The position numbers were made by a program, and so were the translations under genes. 22,358 bases of DNA from Buttiauxella sp035271705 (GTDB taxonomy: Bacteria > Pseudomonadota > Gammaproteobacteria > Enterobacterales > Enterobacteriaceae), in NCBI RefSeq assembly GCF_035271705.1, contig NZ_DATERI010000048.1:1-22358 (forward strand). Direction: 5' to 3'. Shown piece after piece: positions 21,599 through 22,358 of the stretch. The notes below the pieces were generated by a model. That model had not been told where the DNA came from. It made no database searches and was given only the letters and a program-made list of their open reading frames with translations. How positions within the stretch are numbered: position 1 is the first letter of the stretch; each line of letters begins with the position of its first letter.

Positions 21599-22037
21599 AG
21601 ATGGCTTGTAATTGTCGAAATTCTTCGGTGACGTTCTCTACGCCAGGTACTTTCAGCAGTACGCCGTTGAGATGGATTACGAACTTGTTATCGTGGCTGG
21701 CATACCCTGCAATCTGGCGGCAAACATCGACAGGAACACGAACCGCCAATACCACTTCGGCATCTTCATCAAGCTGAATGCCGATTAGGTAATCGAAATC
21801 CCATGAGCGAATCCCGCCTAATTGAGTTTTATTTACTCTGGTTTTAACCTGCAACAATGTGCCATCGTCCAGCCTTACATCGGCGCTTTTATGGGAGTTT
21901 GGCAGGAGCGTCCCGCCATAAAGTTGCTGTACGAGATGTTCGCCATAATCACCAGTAACATTCCCGCCCCGCGCGAAAATACTTTTGCATGCGGTCACTG
22001 CTTGTCGGTATTGGCGATAGGCTTCACGAGCACTCAT
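21597..22037 (-). CDS. PD-(D/E)xK nuclease-like protein
   Basis: A 146-residue protein with the core of a PD-(D/E)xK nuclease: helix DYGEHLVQQLYGGTLL with E33, then KSADVRLDDGTLLQVKTR giving D53 and Q63-V-K65, the spacing of the catalytic D...(D/E/Q)xK site. Related small proteins occur in mobile elements and are often linked with restriction or defence, though a structural role without catalysis is possible because Q replaces the second acidic residue. GAGG lies nine bases before the ATG. It converges with the HEPN-like gene, and the two fill the right end of the element. Confidence 0.6.
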   Translation of the reverse strand: MSAREAYRQYRQAVTACKSIFARGGNVTGDYGEHLVQQLYGGTLLPNSHKSADVRLDDGTLLQVKTRVNKTQLGGIRSWDFDYLIGIQLDEDAEVVLAVRVPVDVCRQIAGYASHDNKFVIHLNGVLLKVPGVENVTEEFRQLQAI

Positions 22038-22124
22038 TGATCGACCCTCAGTTTTTCTCAGTCTTATGTGTTTTCATTCTACACAATCAGAACTAACACT
22101 CATTGATCCAACTACTGACCTTTT

Positions 22125-22146
22125 AAAGGGGCTCATGCCCCTTTTT
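22125..22146 (+). terminator. Strong terminator insulating the right end of the element
   Basis: AAAGGGGC (22125-22132), loop TCAT, GCCCCTTT (22137-22144), with five T at 22142-22146. It faces the chromosomal thiM side with no plus-strand gene directly before it, so it appears to block read-through from the element into thiM. Confidence 0.8.
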
Positions 22147-22278
22147 CGTTTTTGGGGTGGGGGTCAAAAAAGGGGTTATGCGTATTTTCAAGGTGAAGAA
22201 GCGATAACCGGAAGGGCAGGCTTGCGTTAGCAACCCACTTCCCCTAAGCTGGCAAAAAGTATAGAGATTCAATCTACA

Positions 22279-22352
22279 TGACTCGGGGTGCCCTTCTACG
22301 TGAAGGCTGAGAAATACCCGTACCACCTGATCTGGATAATGCCAGCGTAGGG
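22279..22352 (+). other. attR: rebuilt TPP riboswitch aptamer of thiM
   Basis: The aptamer matches the E. coli thiM TPP riboswitch as I know it, apart from the P3 loop and one base. The invariant CTGAGA and ACCTGATCTGGATAATGCC segments and the P1 strands GACT (22280-22283) and AGTC (22354-22357, just beyond the repeat) are intact, so a full aptamer can form here. Because the crossover lies within the 53-bp identical part (22300-22352), the bases at 22279-22299 come from the element and those after 22352 from the chromosome. TPP binding would lower ThiM synthesis by hiding its ribosome-binding site. That expression platform is beyond the window. The 130 bp before it hold no convincing -35/-10 pair. 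Confidence 0.85.
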
Positions 22353-22358
22353 AAGTCA

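Overview
The window reads as enterobacterial chromosome (Enterobacter or a close relative) carrying a ~14.3 kb integrated mobile element. Positions 1-8033 are core chromosome: the 5' part of metG (minus), mrp/apbC (plus), a GNAT acetyltransferase and rcnB (minus), a dat-ddc operon for 1,3-diaminopropane synthesis (minus), a lipoprotein and a short YadA-anchored surface protein (both minus). E. coli has the same relative order and orientation of metG, mrp, rcnB and thiM, so thiM is expected just beyond the right edge.

The striking point is the boundary of the element. A 74-bp sequence at 8034-8107 recurs at 22279-22352 with two mismatches. It is the aptamer core of the thiM thiamine-pyrophosphate (TPP) riboswitch, which I recognise from the E. 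coli thiM leader. A tyrosine integrase gene starts 85 bp inside the left copy. The simplest reading is that the element integrated into the riboswitch, much as other elements integrate into tRNA genes. At the right end it supplied a new 5' half of the aptamer, so a complete one, with its closing P1 helix, still precedes thiM. The left copy keeps the native promoter side but has lost the 3' strand of P1, and it now leads into the integrase gene.

Inside the element, from left to right: (i) 8.1-11.6 kb, integrase and accessory genes (HNH nuclease, a membrane-anchored protein, an unknown protein); (ii) 11.6-12.4 kb, a small secreted-type ORF and a minimal FimB-like tyrosine recombinase on the minus strand; (iii) 12.4-14.0 kb, a gene-poor control region with several perfect palindromes, a Fur-box-like site, iteron-like repeats (GGTGTCA-N3-TGGCACC) and hairpins; (iv) 14.0-16.5 kb, a plus-strand operon of small DNA-binding proteins (one apparently starting at ATT, a ribbon-helix-helix protein, a RepA_N-like winged-helix protein) and unknown proteins behind a TTGACA promoter; (v) 16.5-17.15 kb, a structured, mostly non-coding stretch; (vi) 17.2-21.05 kb, a structural operon with a putative capsid decoration protein, a lambda gpE-type major capsid protein and a tape-measure-like protein; (vii) 21.1-22.0 kb, a convergent pair of likely accessory or defence genes (HEPN-like and PD-(D/E)xK-like).

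I see no terminase, portal, head protease, tail tube, baseplate or lysis gene. The element therefore looks like a phage satellite or a reduced phage-plasmid-like element that makes some virion parts itself and would borrow the rest. All functional statements come from reading motifs by eye; no database search was possible.
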